A stretch of DNA of 64,000 nt from Roseiterribacter gracilis (GTDB taxonomy: Bacteria; Pseudomonadota; Alphaproteobacteria; BOG-932; Roseiterribacteraceae). Shown piece by piece: positions 1-9,194 of the stretch (within the stretch, counting starts at the first letter, position 1; each line of letters opens with the position of its first letter). A model generated the notes under the pieces. The model was not told the origin of the DNA and did not search any database. It was given only the letters and a program-made list of their open reading frames with translations. The DNA is taken from positions 3,162,001 to 3,226,000 of the forward strand of contig BOPV01000001.1 in NCBI GenBank assembly GCA_018332375.1. Reading direction: 5' to 3'. The position numbers were made by a program, and so were the translations under genes.

Positions 1-2
1 TC

Positions 3-518
3 TTCGTCGTGCCTGCGCATGCAGCCGAGCAGGTCGACTGGTCGTTGCGACGCACCGATGGCAGGCCGGCGGCGATGCGCAATCTGCCTGCGCGCTGGCT
101 GCTGATTTATTTCGGCTATACGCGTTGCGCTGATATCTGCCCGACGGCGCTTGCCGATCTTGCCGAGGTGATGGACCGGTTGGGATCGTTGGCGCCGCGC
201 GTGCAGCCGGTCTTCGTCACGCTGGATCCGTCGCGCGACACGCCGGCTGCGCTCGACAGCTACGTCACCTTGTTCCGCGCCGGTATTTTGCCGCTGACCG
301 GCAGCGAAGCGTCGGTTTCCGACGCGGCGCGCCGCTTTCACGTGCATGTCACGCGCTACCAGGATCCCAAGCTGGGCGATTATAGCATCGACCACAGCTC
401 GTCGTTCTTTCTGGTCGCGCCGAACCGGCAATTGCTGGCCGATTTCGCGACGCCCGATCTGTCGCCCGACGAAATCGCTCCGTCCATTCGTGCTCTTCTG
501 ACCAAGGAAAAGTCATGA
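3..518 (+). CDS. SCO1/SenC-family thioredoxin-like protein (5' partial)
   Basis: The product is a SCO1/SenC family protein, a periplasmic thioredoxin-fold factor that in known members delivers copper to or reduces the CuA site of cytochrome c oxidase. The copper/redox motif CADIC (Cys about 40 and 44, counted from the GTG at 9) and the distal His in DYSIDHSS (about 129), which together bind copper in SCO proteins, are all present. The reading frame is open to the window edge and the residues before the mature part (FVVPAHAA) look like the end of a signal peptide, so the true start lies upstream. The next gene starts inside its stop codon (ATGA overlap), which suggests one operon. Confidence 0.9.
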   Translation, partial: FVVPAHAAEQVDWSLRRTDGRPAAMRNLPARWLLIYFGYTRCADICPTALADLAEVMDRLGSLAPRVQPVFVTLDPSRDTPAALDSYVTLFRAGILPLTGSEASVSDAARRFHVHVTRYQDPKLGDYSIDHSSSFFLVAPNRQLLADFATPDLSPDEIAPSIRALLTKEKS

Positions 519-1624
519 CGATGAATGCTTCCCGCCGGCACTTCCTCGGCAGCGCCGCCGCCGCGACTGCTTTGTTCAGCATGCGGCCCGCCGCTGCTGC
601 GCCGGTGCTGAAAGTGCCCGAGATCGACAGGCTTGAGATTCGCATCGTGATCGATAGCGGCCACGAGCTGTATCTCGACAAGACCGAACATCCGTTGGTG
701 AAAGTCGAGCGAAGCGGCATCGGCCTGGTCGGCAATGGTCGCAGCCTGCAGGCGATCGACAGCCAATGGGGTCTGTCGCTGCATCTCAAATCAACGCGCG
801 ACGGCGTCGTGCGCCAGCAGCTGCTAGATTTCGGTTCGACGCCCGACGTGATGCTGAACAACTTTAAAGTGCTGGGTCTCGATGCAGCCCAGCTTGATGG
901 GTTGATCCTCAGCCACGGTCATGGCGATCACTATGGTGGCCTGATCGGATTCCTCGAAGCGTATCGCGCCAATCTGCGCCCCAACATTCCGCTCGTGGTC
1001 GGCGGCGAAGACAATTTCTGCTTCCAATTGCAGAAGGGACCTGACGGTCAGCCCAAGCAATTCACCGTGCTTGATCGCGCCGATTTGCAACGTCTGTCGG
1101 TCAATTGGTCGACCGCAGAAAAGCCGCGCCTGATTGGCGACCACGCCTTCTCAACTGGTGCGGTGCCGCGCACGACGTTCGAGAAAGTGCAGGCCAATAC
1201 GCTGGTCGAATACGGCCAGCATGACGGCGCGGGTTGCGACGCGGGCCATTTCAGCGCCGCCGAGCTGAAAGGGAATCTCGAATCGAACCAGCACTGGCAC
1301 GAACATGCGACGTGCTTCCATTTGCGCGGTCGCGGCCTGGTGATGATTTCCAGCTGCGGCCATGGCGGCATGGTGAACGCAGTGCGTCAGGCGCAGAAAG
1401 TGTCGGGCATCCAAAAAGTGCACGCGCTGATCGGCGGCTTTCATCTCTATCCGGCGCAAGCGTCGTACGTGACCGAAGTCGCCCAGGCGGTAAAGGCGCT
1501 GCAGCCCGATCTGGTTCTGCCGATGCATTGCAGCGGTACGAACTTTGTCGCCGCCGCCCATGAATTGATGCCCGACCAGTTGATCACCTCGACGACCGGG
1601 AATCGTCTGACTTTGGGTGTCTGA
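515..1624 (+). CDS. Tat-exported MBL-fold metallohydrolase
   Basis: A 369-residue metallo-beta-lactamase-fold hydrolase. The N-terminus has a twin-arginine signal (SRRHFLG at 6-12 followed by an Ala-rich hydrophobic stretch ending near AAAA at 26-29), so export in folded form is expected. The metal-binding motif HGHGDH lies at 134-139, with later His residues in the HGGMVNAV and MHCSGTNF regions. The overall pattern resembles the RFA-P synthase-like branch (dihydropterin-aminobenzene phosphate synthase homologues), but the substrate cannot be read from the sequence. It overlaps the SCO gene by 4 bp and is probably translationally coupled to it. Confidence 0.85.
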   Translation: MTMNASRRHFLGSAAAATALFSMRPAAAAPVLKVPEIDRLEIRIVIDSGHELYLDKTEHPLVKVERSGIGLVGNGRSLQAIDSQWGLSLHLKSTRDGVVRQQLLDFGSTPDVMLNNFKVLGLDAAQLDGLILSHGHGDHYGGLIGFLEAYRANLRPNIPLVVGGEDNFCFQLQKGPDGQPKQFTVLDRADLQRLSVNWSTAEKPRLIGDHAFSTGAVPRTTFEKVQANTLVEYGQHDGAGCDAGHFSAAELKGNLESNQHWHEHATCFHLRGRGLVMISSCGHGGMVNAVRQAQKVSGIQKVHALIGGFHLYPAQASYVTEVAQAVKALQPDLVLPMHCSGTNFVAAAHELMPDQLITSTTGNRLTLGV

Positions 1625-1706
1625 CGCGCCCTTCGCTTGGCAAGAAGCTCGCTTCCAGGCAGCTTTCCCCGAACCGCAGCAACGGCGGGATCGGGGGAGT
1701 CCAGGC

Positions 1707-2819
1707 ATGGATCAGGCGCTGCAATTCACCTTGTCCTCTGGGTCGAGCCGCGTGCTCGATTGCGCTGCGGCCTATAACCGGGCGCATGCGTTCGACCCGG
1801 CAGCGCCGACGCCGTTCCAACTGCGCGTCTTCAATCACGCGGTGTTGATCAAGGACACGCCGCCGCCCGGCACCGTGTTTCCCGACAACGCATCCGGTCG
1901 GTTGCCGCCAGTCTGTACCAAACTCTATCTGCCGTTTGATCCCAACCAGCCGACCGATGGCGGGCGCACCATCGTCTACGGCACGGCTGCGTTTCGCACC
2001 GCGCTTGGCGAGCTGGTCGATCTCAAAGAACGCAGCGACGCGTTTGCGGCCGATTCAAAAGTACTTCGCATCTTCGACAAGCTGCCGACCCTGGCGCCGT
2101 TTCTGCTGCGCGACCGGTTCGAGATGGAAAAGATCCCGGTCGGCAAAGGCTATTTTGACGTTTCGGATGCGGAGTGGGAATCGATCGGGAATTTCATTCG
2201 CGGCCAGTTCGAGAAAATCTTCGCCGCCGTCTTTCCGGCCAAGAGCGATGAGGCGAAAGCCAAGCTCGATCGGCTGCTGGCGGTGTTGTGGCATCTCTCC
2301 GATCGTCCGGCGCTGGAAGAACTCGCCGACGCGTTTCAACTCGATCGCGCCACCTGCGACGAAAGCTTCTATGCCTGGAAAGGCGTTCTGTATTTCCAGC
2401 ACGAACATGCGCGCGACCGGGCGCGCATGATGGAATTCATCACCTGGCTGCAGGGTCTGCGCAAATACGAAGACGCGCCGGGCCAGCGCGAACGCCAGGG
2501 CGTGCAGGCCGTCGCCGGCCATCTCCATACGTTCTGTTTCGAAACGCTGCGCGACATCGACAAACGCTTTGCGACCTATCAGGGCGCGTTCAACGATCTA
2601 TTCGGCGGCGCCGGCGATCCGCGCGGCTTCATGAATTTCCTGCGCGATGCGTCGGGTCATTTTCAGGAACTCGGCATCGGCATCGCCAAGCTGCAGCATC
2701 TGGTCGAAATCTCGGATCGCACGACGGCCAAGATTTTCCGTCGCCGGCCGCAAGTGACGACGCTGATTCCGCTGCTGCGCACGATGGCGGATTTGACGTT
2801 GCAGCAAACGCCGGCCTGA
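1707..2819 (+). CDS. conserved hypothetical protein, 370 aa
   Basis: I do not recognise this family. The protein is soluble in appearance, without signal peptide or membrane segment, and is largely alpha-helical, with several His and Cys residues in the C-terminal half (QHEHARDR near 230, GHLHTFCFE near 275). ATG at 1707 is chosen because GGGGGAG lies 8 bases upstream; the open frame extends back to 1617 but that part has no ribosome binding site and overlaps the preceding stop. It follows the metallohydrolase by about 80 bases on the same strand, so it may be part of the same unit. Confidence 0.7.
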   Translation: MDQALQFTLSSGSSRVLDCAAAYNRAHAFDPAAPTPFQLRVFNHAVLIKDTPPPGTVFPDNASGRLPPVCTKLYLPFDPNQPTDGGRTIVYGTAAFRTALGELVDLKERSDAFAADSKVLRIFDKLPTLAPFLLRDRFEMEKIPVGKGYFDVSDAEWESIGNFIRGQFEKIFAAVFPAKSDEAKAKLDRLLAVLWHLSDRPALEELADAFQLDRATCDESFYAWKGVLYFQHEHARDRARMMEFITWLQGLRKYEDAPGQRERQGVQAVAGHLHTFCFETLRDIDKRFATYQGAFNDLFGGAGDPRGFMNFLRDASGHFQELGIGIAKLQHLVEISDRTTAKIFRRRPQVTTLIPLLRTMADLTLQQTPA

Positions 2820-2835
2820 CGCCGGCGCTGCAAGG

Positions 2836-3495
2836 TCAGTCGGTCAGAACCCGGGCGGCGCGTAACTCGTCGCGCTCGGGAATCCACATACGTTCGAACG
2901 GCGTGCGCATGATCTCGTCGACCAGCGCATTGTCGAACCCGGCCGCTTCATAGGCTTCGCGCATGCGCGTCTGCAGCCGCTCCACCGTTGCCGGATCCAT
3001 GCCGTTATAATTCGCGGTGTGAAACCCGATCTGCACGTCGGGACGCGCGCGCCGTTTTACGCCGCCGGCAAAGACGATGCTGCAGGCCGAAAAACACGTG
3101 CCGACCGCTTCGGTTTCGATGCCACGTTCGCGCAGGAACTGGCTGGCGCGCACCGCTTCGCCGACCCAGCCGCCGCCACTGGCGAGCTGCAGCACGCGCG
3201 CATGTGGATTGGCGTCGAACGCGCGACGCACCGCATCACTCGCACCGCGTTGGAACGAGCCGTGAAAGACGACGGCGCGGCCATGCCACGGGACTTGTAC
3301 TTCGTAGGGTTCGGCCGCGGTTTCAGCGTGAAACGTGACCGGCCTGCCGCCGCGTAACGCGGCGCGCGGATCGACGCCGAATGGATGCAGGTCGCCGGCC
3401 AGCGCCGCGGTCGCTGCCGCAAGCACGGCCAATCCGGACAAAAGCCATAGGCGATGGGGGCGCTTCGACGTGGGGTGGGCGGGTATCGGCGTCAC
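2836..3495 (-). CDS. ClpP-like periplasmic protein (COG3904 type)
   Basis: A 219-residue exported or membrane-anchored protein with a ClpP/crotonase-like fold. A hydrophobic segment at about 16-33 acts as signal or anchor. The motifs of the COG3904 group are visible: a Gly-rich turn SGGGWVGEA (106-114), the putative nucleophile region GTCFSACSIVFAGG (132-145, Ser about 136) and IGFH (His about 159). These would form a Ser/His pair as in ClpP. GTG at 3495 is used as start. It converges with the upstream hypothetical gene and is divergent from the POT transporter. Function unknown beyond probable proteolysis. Confidence 0.75.
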   Translation of the reverse strand: MTPIPAHPTSKRPHRLWLLSGLAVLAAATAALAGDLHPFGVDPRAALRGGRPVTFHAETAAEPYEVQVPWHGRAVVFHGSFQRGASDAVRRAFDANPHARVLQLASGGGWVGEAVRASQFLRERGIETEAVGTCFSACSIVFAGGVKRRARPDVQIGFHTANYNGMDPATVERLQTRMREAYEAAGFDNALVDEIMRTPFERMWIPERDELRAARVLTD

Positions 3496-3644
3496 AGGAA
3501 CTCAACTTTACAGCGACATAGGCAGTGCATGGAACCAAGACGCTGCGTCGCACCCAGAGGTTCCCGGCGTCCGCGCACCGCACCGATTGCTCGACCCGGA
3601 AGACGATATCCGGTACCGGTCGAGAAACAGGGACGGCACAAAAA

Positions 3645-5042
3645 ATGACCAGCGTTACCCAAAACACGCCAATCGACGCGCGCGATGACCGCGTCTTTCT
3701 CGGCCACCCGCGCGGCCTCGCCTATCTCAGCTTTGCCGAGGTGTGGGAGCGTTTTTCCTATTACGGCATGCAGACGCTGCTGGTGCTGTACATGGTGCGG
3801 CAGTTGTTGCTGCCGGGACATGTCGAGAATGTTGCAGGCATCAACGGCCTGCGCGCCTTCGTCGAGAGCATGTACGGGCCGGTGTCGGTGCAAGCCTTCG
3901 CGTCGGCAATCTTCGGTCTCTATACCGGCCTCGTTTATTTGACGCCGATCTTCGGCGGGCTGATTGCCGACCGCGTGCTCGGTCGCAAAATGACGGTGAC
4001 GATCGGTGCGATCTTGATGACCATCGGTCATTTCCTGATGGCGTTCGAAATGCCATTTCTGTTGGCGCTGCTGTGTCTGTTGTTCGGCGTCGGTTGCTTC
4101 AAAGGCAATATCGCAAGCCAAGTCGGTGCGCTGTACAAGCCCGGCGATTTGCGCGTCACCAGCGCGTTCCAGATCTATTACATCGGCATCAACGCGTCGG
4201 TGATCATCGCGCCGCTCGTGTGCGGCACGTTGGGCGAATTGGTGGGCTGGCATTGGGGATTCGGCGCTGCCGGTATCGGCATGTTGATCGGCCTCTTCGT
4301 CTATCGCGCCGGCAGCGGCTATCTGCCGGCTGATCCGTTGATCGAACGGCGCGCAGGCCGCACCGGTGCGCCGACCAAGTTGCGCAAAGGCGAAGGCAAG
4401 ACGCTGACCTTGCTGGTCGTGCTGCTGCCGGTGCTGGCGTTGGGTGTCGTCGCCAACCAGCAGATCTTCAACGCGTACATCGTGTGGGCCGATCAGAGCG
4501 GATCGCTGCGGCTGTTCGGCTATCCGTTCCCGACGACCTGGTTGATCACGCTCGACGCAATCACCTCGACCGGCTTCTTGCTTGGGTGGGTCGTGTTCTG
4601 GCGCTGGTGGTCGAAGAAGCGGACCGAGCCGAACGAAATCACCAAAATGGCGATCGGCTATATCTCTAGCGTCAGCGGCGTGCTGGCTTTGGCGGCGGGT
4701 GCATTTATCAGCCAGCAAACCGGCGAAAAGGTCGGCATGTTGTGGCTGGTTGCGTTCCACGTGCTGAACTCGATCGGCTTCGGCAACGCCTTCCCGGCCG
4801 CGCTCGCGCTCTATTCGCGCCTGTCGCCGCCGGCGATCGGCGCGACGATGATGGGCGTCTTTTATCTGCACTTCTTCGTCGCCAACAATCTGGCTGGCCG
4901 TCTCGGCGGCTTTCTCGAAAAGATGTCAGCAACCGATTTCTGGTTGATGCATGCCGCGATGGTCGGCTTTGCCGGCATCGTGGTCTTGATCGTGCGCCAG
5001 TTCTTCGGTCATCTGCTGCTCGCTAGAAACGAGGCGCATTGA
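3645..5042 (+). CDS. POT-family proton-dependent oligopeptide transporter
   Basis: A 465-residue multi-spanning transporter of the POT/PTR family, which imports di- and tripeptides with protons across the inner membrane. The ExxER signature used in proton coupling is seen at EVWERFSYYGMQ (32-43), and the typical GGLIADRVLGRK loop follows near 105-116. The ATG at 3645 is preferred over the in-frame start at 3525 because the extra 40 residues are basic, unlike the family, and GGGACGG precedes 3645. The TGA stop overlaps the ATG of the next small gene by one base. Confidence 0.93.
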   Translation: MTSVTQNTPIDARDDRVFLGHPRGLAYLSFAEVWERFSYYGMQTLLVLYMVRQLLLPGHVENVAGINGLRAFVESMYGPVSVQAFASAIFGLYTGLVYLTPIFGGLIADRVLGRKMTVTIGAILMTIGHFLMAFEMPFLLALLCLLFGVGCFKGNIASQVGALYKPGDLRVTSAFQIYYIGINASVIIAPLVCGTLGELVGWHWGFGAAGIGMLIGLFVYRAGSGYLPADPLIERRAGRTGAPTKLRKGEGKTLTLLVVLLPVLALGVVANQQIFNAYIVWADQSGSLRLFGYPFPTTWLITLDAITSTGFLLGWVVFWRWWSKKRTEPNEITKMAIGYISSVSGVLALAAGAFISQQTGEKVGMLWLVAFHVLNSIGFGNAFPAALALYSRLSPPAIGATMMGVFYLHFFVANNLAGRLGGFLEKMSATDFWLMHAAMVGFAGIVVLIVRQFFGHLLLARNEAH

Positions 5043-5341
5043 TGGACGAAAAGCCGCCGCAGAAAGATGCGCCGAAGAAATATCGCGACGGCATCATCAT
5101 TCCGCCGGAAGAAATTCTGGCACTGGTGGGCGCCTGCATTCTGATCGTGCGCGGCCGCATCAAACGTCCAAGCGACGCCGAACGCGGCGGTCGCAGTCTC
5201 GAAGCATGGCTGCGTGAATCGAGCGGCGTGCCGGAAGATGAAATCGAATGGGCGATGACCGAAGCCAAAGCGATGGAGCCGGCGGAGCGCGGCAAGATCG
5301 TCGGTCAGGCGCTGCCGGAATATGCCGGCAAGACGGCCTAG
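5042..5341 (+). CDS. small hypothetical protein, 99 aa
   Basis: An unrecognised 99-residue protein beginning MDEKPPQKD, with a charged N-terminus, a hydrophobic stretch IIIPPEEILALVGACILIV (about 18-37) and a helical acidic-basic C-terminus. The start codon overlaps the transporter stop (TGATG), so expression is probably coupled to the peptide transporter. Its last four bases overlap the convergent MgtC-like gene. No function can be assigned. Confidence 0.65.
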   Translation: MDEKPPQKDAPKKYRDGIIIPPEEILALVGACILIVRGRIKRPSDAERGGRSLEAWLRESSGVPEDEIEWAMTEAKAMEPAERGKIVGQALPEYAGKTA

Positions 5342-6051
5342 CTAACGGTACTGACGCTCCAGCTTGCGCTCATGATTTCGGGCGCGCGTTCGAGCTTGGC
5401 GACGACGTCGTCAAGCTCGGTCGCCTCGGCCGCGTGCGGCACGATTTCCGCGGCCAGTTCGATCGCCTCGTCGCTTTCTGACAGCGTTTCGATTTTGCGG
5501 ATCGGGAAATGATGCGCGCGCAACATGCCGTGCAACAGGCTGCGCACCGCCGGGACTGACGATGGCGGACAGACTGCGTGAATGCGGTAATGCGCTTCGA
5601 CCATCGCTTCATGCAGCGGCCGGCGGTTGATCCAATTGACCAGCGGCCGCAGCAACGTATTGCCCGCCAGAACCACGCCGGTCAGCAAAGCCGCTTCGGC
5701 AACCAGACGACAACCGCACAACGCACCGACTGCGGCTGTGCCCCACAAGGTCGCGGCGGTGTTGAGGCCGCGAATATTCGTGCCTTCTTTGACGATGACG
5801 CCGGCGCCGAGAAAGCCGATGCCCGAGACGACATAGGCGACGATCTGCGTCGCACCCTCGACGCCGCGTAGACGAAACCCAAGATCGGCGAAGGCGGCGG
5901 CTGCAACCGCAACCAGCACGTTGCTGCGCATGCCACCGGTGCGCTGGCGCCATTGCCGCTCGATCCCGATCAACAGCCCCATCACGAAGGCGAATAGAAT
6001 CGCCGACGCGGTCAGCCAGAAGTTACCGAGATCGATGTTGGCGGCGTGCAT
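5338..6051 (-). CDS. MgtC/SapB-family membrane protein
   Basis: A 237-residue protein with the MgtC/SapB domain at its N-terminus: four to five membrane helices (about 10-145) including the motif GLLIGIERQWRQRTGGMRSNVLVAVAA in pieces typical of the family (GxExR near 28-33, RTxGLR-like near 38-43) and GFLGAGVIVKEG (about 78-89). Family members are linked to growth in low magnesium and intramacrophage survival in pathogens, but environmental homologues are common. The C-terminal part (about 150-237) is soluble and looks like an ACT-like domain found in long MgtC homologues. Confidence 0.9.
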   Translation of the reverse strand: MHAANIDLGNFWLTASAILFAFVMGLLIGIERQWRQRTGGMRSNVLVAVAAAAFADLGFRLRGVEGATQIVAYVVSGIGFLGAGVIVKEGTNIRGLNTAATLWGTAAVGALCGCRLVAEAALLTGVVLAGNTLLRPLVNWINRRPLHEAMVEAHYRIHAVCPPSSVPAVRSLLHGMLRAHHFPIRKIETLSESDEAIELAAEIVPHAAEATELDDVVAKLERAPEIMSASWSVSTVS

Positions 6052-6071
6052 CGGCTCCTACTTGCACCGAT

Positions 6072-6800
6072 TCAGCGCGCGAAGGCAGCGAAATCCTTCA
6101 CCAGCTCGGCCGCAGCCAGTTCGATCAACGCGCGGCCTTTCTCGGGCGTCGCCTGCGCCGGATCCGATCCCATCCGCCCGTCGGGATAGCGGCGGCGGAA
6201 ATCGATCGCGTCATAGATCGGACCGGTCGGCGCGATCTTGGGCTCGTAGGCCGCTTGCTTCACGCCGTAGCCGGCTTGCGTCACCGCAACTTCGGCTGCG
6301 GTCGCGTGGCTGCCGAGTCCGACCGGAAATTGCTGTTCCGACAGACTCTGCACGCCTGGCAGTTCCCACCAATTGCGCTGCTTCAAAGCGAAATTGACCG
6401 GGCGCGACGCGAAGCTGGCGCTGGCATAGATCTCAGAAAAGGCCGCGTTGATGGTGGCGACGTTGCCGCCATGGCCGTTCAAGAAATAGATCCGTTCGAA
6501 CCCGTGCTTGGTCAGCGAATTCACCCAATCGACGATCACCTGAATCATCGTCGACGGACGCAGGCTGATCGTGCCGGCAAAACCCAGATGATGCTGCGCC
6601 ATACCGACGACGAAGGGCGGCGTGATCAGAATCTCGGCATGCTTCTGTGCTTCATGCGCGATCAGCTCGGGACACAGAAAGTCGGTGCCCAGCAAGCCGT
6701 TGGGTCCGTGCTGTTCGGTCGAGCCGATCGGAATCAGGACCGCTTTCGACGTCTTGAGGAACGCGTCGATTTCTTGCCAGGTCGAAATGTGCAGCAGCAT
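6072..6800 (-). CDS. creatininase-family amidohydrolase
   Basis: A 242-residue member of the creatininase/mycofactocin-MftE-like amidohydrolase superfamily, cytoplasmic metal-dependent enzymes that open small cyclic or linear amides. Metal ligands appear in GSTEQHGPNGLLGTD (Glu 29, His 31, Asp 40) and NGHGGN (His about 110). ATG at 6800 is used; a longer in-frame extension to 7010 reads through the shadow of the neighbouring permease gene and is rejected. The gene lies 10 bases downstream of the ABC permease and may be co-transcribed with it. The substrate is unknown. Confidence 0.88.
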   Translation of the reverse strand: MLLHISTWQEIDAFLKTSKAVLIPIGSTEQHGPNGLLGTDFLCPELIAHEAQKHAEILITPPFVVGMAQHHLGFAGTISLRPSTMIQVIVDWVNSLTKHGFERIYFLNGHGGNVATINAAFSEIYASASFASRPVNFALKQRNWWELPGVQSLSEQQFPVGLGSHATAAEVAVTQAGYGVKQAAYEPKIAPTGPIYDAIDFRRRYPDGRMGSDPAQATPEKGRALIELAAAELVKDFAAFAR

Positions 6801-6810
6801 AACCAATTTC

Positions 6811-8313
6811 CTACTTCTTACGCAGCAGCGCGAGCAAGCCCAACGCGAGGAGGACGGCGACGCCAGTGACCCAGTAGTGCTGGTCGATCGCTTTCCACGC
6901 GGCCCAGCTCCACAGGCTCGCCAACGCGAATTCGGCGAGCGCGATGCCCCAATGGCCTTTGCGCCGTGCGGCGAATTTTTTGCGGTCGCCGGGCTCGATG
7001 TACCAGACATTGATCAAGGCGCAAGAGATGGCGGCCGCGCTGCCGCAGACGAAGATGGCGACGCCGTAGTCGATTTCGACGAACGAAAGCCAGACCGACG
7101 CAGCGCCGAGAATTGCCAGCAGCGGTGCCAGCACGCCGATCGCTTTGGCGCGCGTGATGGTGGATTGATCGACGGGCGCCAGGCGTATCAAGTCCGGCGC
7201 ATCTTCACCGGACTGCGCCAGCCACGCGACGCCGCCGGCGACCTGCGCGATCACGAAGACCAGGAACACCCAAAGCGCCGGGATTTTCTCGCCGTCGCCG
7301 ATCTGGTTGCGGAACGCATACAGCGCCGGCGCGATCATCTGCAGCAACGGCCCCGACACGACGCCAAGCAGCAGCGCCGGATTGCGCAGGATCAACCGCC
7401 ATTCCTTGCGCGCGAACAGCCCGACCAGATTGTGGGTGGCGAAGCGGATCGCGCCGCGCCTAGTTGCACGGCCGGCGCGCGCGGCGCGGGCCGAACTCGT
7501 CGCTGCAATCGCTGCGAACGCGCCGCCGAACCAGCGGCTGAACAACAACAGCACGATGCTGGCGCCGAGTAGCACCGCCAGCAGCGGCAGCGGCGGCGCC
7601 AGAACCAGCTCGCCGCTCCAGCGCAGAAAGGCCGGCGGGCCGCCGCCGACCATGAACCATTGTTTGCCCGCACTTTGAATCGCACCGCGCGGACCGAATC
7701 CGAGCTGCGATCCGAACGCCATCGTGAGGCCGAACAGAATGCCGACGACTTGGCCCAACGTCTGCGCGCGCCGCACGCCAAGAATGCGCACCAGTGCGAC
7801 GCACAGCGGCATCGCAATGACGGTCGCGACGACGGCGATGGTCAGAACCAGGAGATACAGCGACAGCCAGTGCGCTGCGACCAGGATCGCCAGCATGTTG
7901 GCAAACGGCAGCACAACGATCGCCAGCGGCACGATCGCAACCGCAACGATGGCGAAGGCGCGTATCGCAAGCACGCGATGCGGCGACAGCGGCGACGAAA
8001 ACAGCAAGTCGAGATCGTTGCGCAGAAACAGCGCGTTCAAGGTGCGTCCGATTGCGTTCATCACGGTCATGCCGAGCACGAACCAGAAGGCGGCACCGAG
8101 CAGCGGCAAGATGGGCGAAAAATCGAATTTGCCGGTGAGCTTGTTCTGCAGCAGCAGCGCGCCGCGGCTGATCGGATACGCGACCGCATGCATGACGACG
8201 AGGGCGATCCCCAACATGATCAGCAACCGCCATGGCTTTTTATTGACGCGCGCGGCCAGGCGCAGCTCGTGCCGCATCAACCACGGAATCGATCCAGGCA
8301 TGAGCAGGTTCAT
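6811..8313 (-). CDS. ABC transporter permease (ABC-2 like)
   Basis: A 500-residue integral membrane protein with about ten or more hydrophobic helices, beginning [20 protein letters not shown]. It overlaps the downstream end of an ATPase gene by four bases (8310-8313), the arrangement of an ABC exporter whose permease and ATPase are separate chains. The ORF can be extended to 8748 but that part is an antisense shadow of the ATPase gene. Substrate unknown; the partner ATPase resembles the CcmA/NodI-type drug or lipid exporters. Confidence 0.85.
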   Translation of the reverse strand: MNLLMPGSIPWLMRHELRLAARVNKKPWRLLIMLGIALVVMHAVAYPISRGALLLQNKLTGKFDFSPILPLLGAAFWFVLGMTVMNAIGRTLNALFLRNDLDLLFSSPLSPHRVLAIRAFAIVAVAIVPLAIVVLPFANMLAILVAAHWLSLYLLVLTIAVVATVIAMPLCVALVRILGVRRAQTLGQVVGILFGLTMAFGSQLGFGPRGAIQSAGKQWFMVGGGPPAFLRWSGELVLAPPLPLLAVLLGASIVLLLFSRWFGGAFAAIAATSSARAARAGRATRRGAIRFATHNLVGLFARKEWRLILRNPALLLGVVSGPLLQMIAPALYAFRNQIGDGEKIPALWVFLVFVIAQVAGGVAWLAQSGEDAPDLIRLAPVDQSTITRAKAIGVLAPLLAILGAASVWLSFVEIDYGVAIFVCGSAAAISCALINVWYIEPGDRKKFAARRKGHWGIALAEFALASLWSWAAWKAIDQHYWVTGVAVLLALGLLALLRKK

Positions 8314-9086
8314 GCGACGGCCGCGCTTTGTGAAATGGCCAGCGCCAGGAAGATGTCTTCCAACGTTGCGTCCTTGCGTCCGGTCTGGATGCGCAACTCG
8401 GCCAAAGTGCCCTGGGCGACCAGCGCACCGTCGCGCATGATGCCGACGCGATTCACCAGCCGTTCGGCGACGTCGAGAATATGCGTCGCAAGAATGATGG
8501 TGCAGCCCGCATCGGTGCGCGCCAGCAACAAGTCTTTCACCTGACGTTGGATGGCCGGGTCGAGTCCGGTTAGCGGCTCGTCCAGAATCAGCAAGCGCGG
8601 ATCGTGCACCAGCGCACCGGCCAGCGAGACTTTCTGCTTCATGCCGCGCGACAGGGCGGCGCAACGCGTATCGCGCTGGCTCCACAAATCGAGACGGTCG
8701 AGCAAGGTGCTGGCGCGGTCGGCCGCTTCCTTGGCGTCGATGCGCCACAGCCCGGCGACGAATTCGAGATATTCGAGCGGCGTCAGTTGCTCGTAGAGCA
8801 ACGGCTCGTCGGGCAGCCAGGCAAGTTTCTGTTTGGCTGCCGCAGGGTCTTGCAAGGCATCGATGCCGAAAATCTGGATCGCGCCGCGATCGGGCTTCAG
8901 CAGTCCAACCGTCATCCGCAGGGTCGTCGTCTTGCCCGCGCCGTTGGCGCCCAACAGGCCGTAAAATTCGCCAGGCCGAATTGCGAGATCGATCCCGCGG
9001 ACTGCATTGGTGCCGTCAAAGCTTTTGGCGACGTCCTGCAGCAACAGCGCATGCGCCGCTTCGGTGCTGGTCTCTGGCCGGTCCAT
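8310..9086 (-). CDS. ABC transporter ATP-binding protein
   Basis: A 258-residue ABC ATPase. Walker A GANGAGKT is at about 46-53, the signature LSRGMKQK at about 145-152, Walker B LLILDEP at 165-171 with the D-loop GLDP at 174-177, and the switch His in ATHIL further on. ATG at 9086 has a GGGGG ribosome binding site directly upstream; an in-frame start at 9164 has none. It forms an operon with the overlapping permease gene. The HK gene on the other strand starts only about 110 bases away, so the promoters are back to back. Confidence 0.93.
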   Translation of the reverse strand: MDRPETSTEAAHALLLQDVAKSFDGTNAVRGIDLAIRPGEFYGLLGANGAGKTTTLRMTVGLLKPDRGAIQIFGIDALQDPAAAKQKLAWLPDEPLLYEQLTPLEYLEFVAGLWRIDAKEAADRASTLLDRLDLWSQRDTRCAALSRGMKQKVSLAGALVHDPRLLILDEPLTGLDPAIQRQVKDLLLARTDAGCTIILATHILDVAERLVNRVGIMRDGALVAQGTLAELRIQTGRKDATLEDIFLALAISQSAAVA

Positions 9087-9194
9087 GAATCCCCCGAGGT
9101 CGAATCGAACGACAACCTGCCCGATTTTTCCGTGGGCTGGCGACTGCGCATGAAATTTAGACATCCGTTACCAGGACGGCGCATGGTCCGGGGC

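Noticed and set aside
3492..4871. 459-codon minus-strand frame
   Set aside because: Antisense to the POT transporter, which has clear motifs.
8604..9194. N-terminal extension of the sensor kinase frame
   Set aside because: This part is antisense to the ABC ATPase gene; a membrane helix begins right after ATG 9195, which is the natural start.
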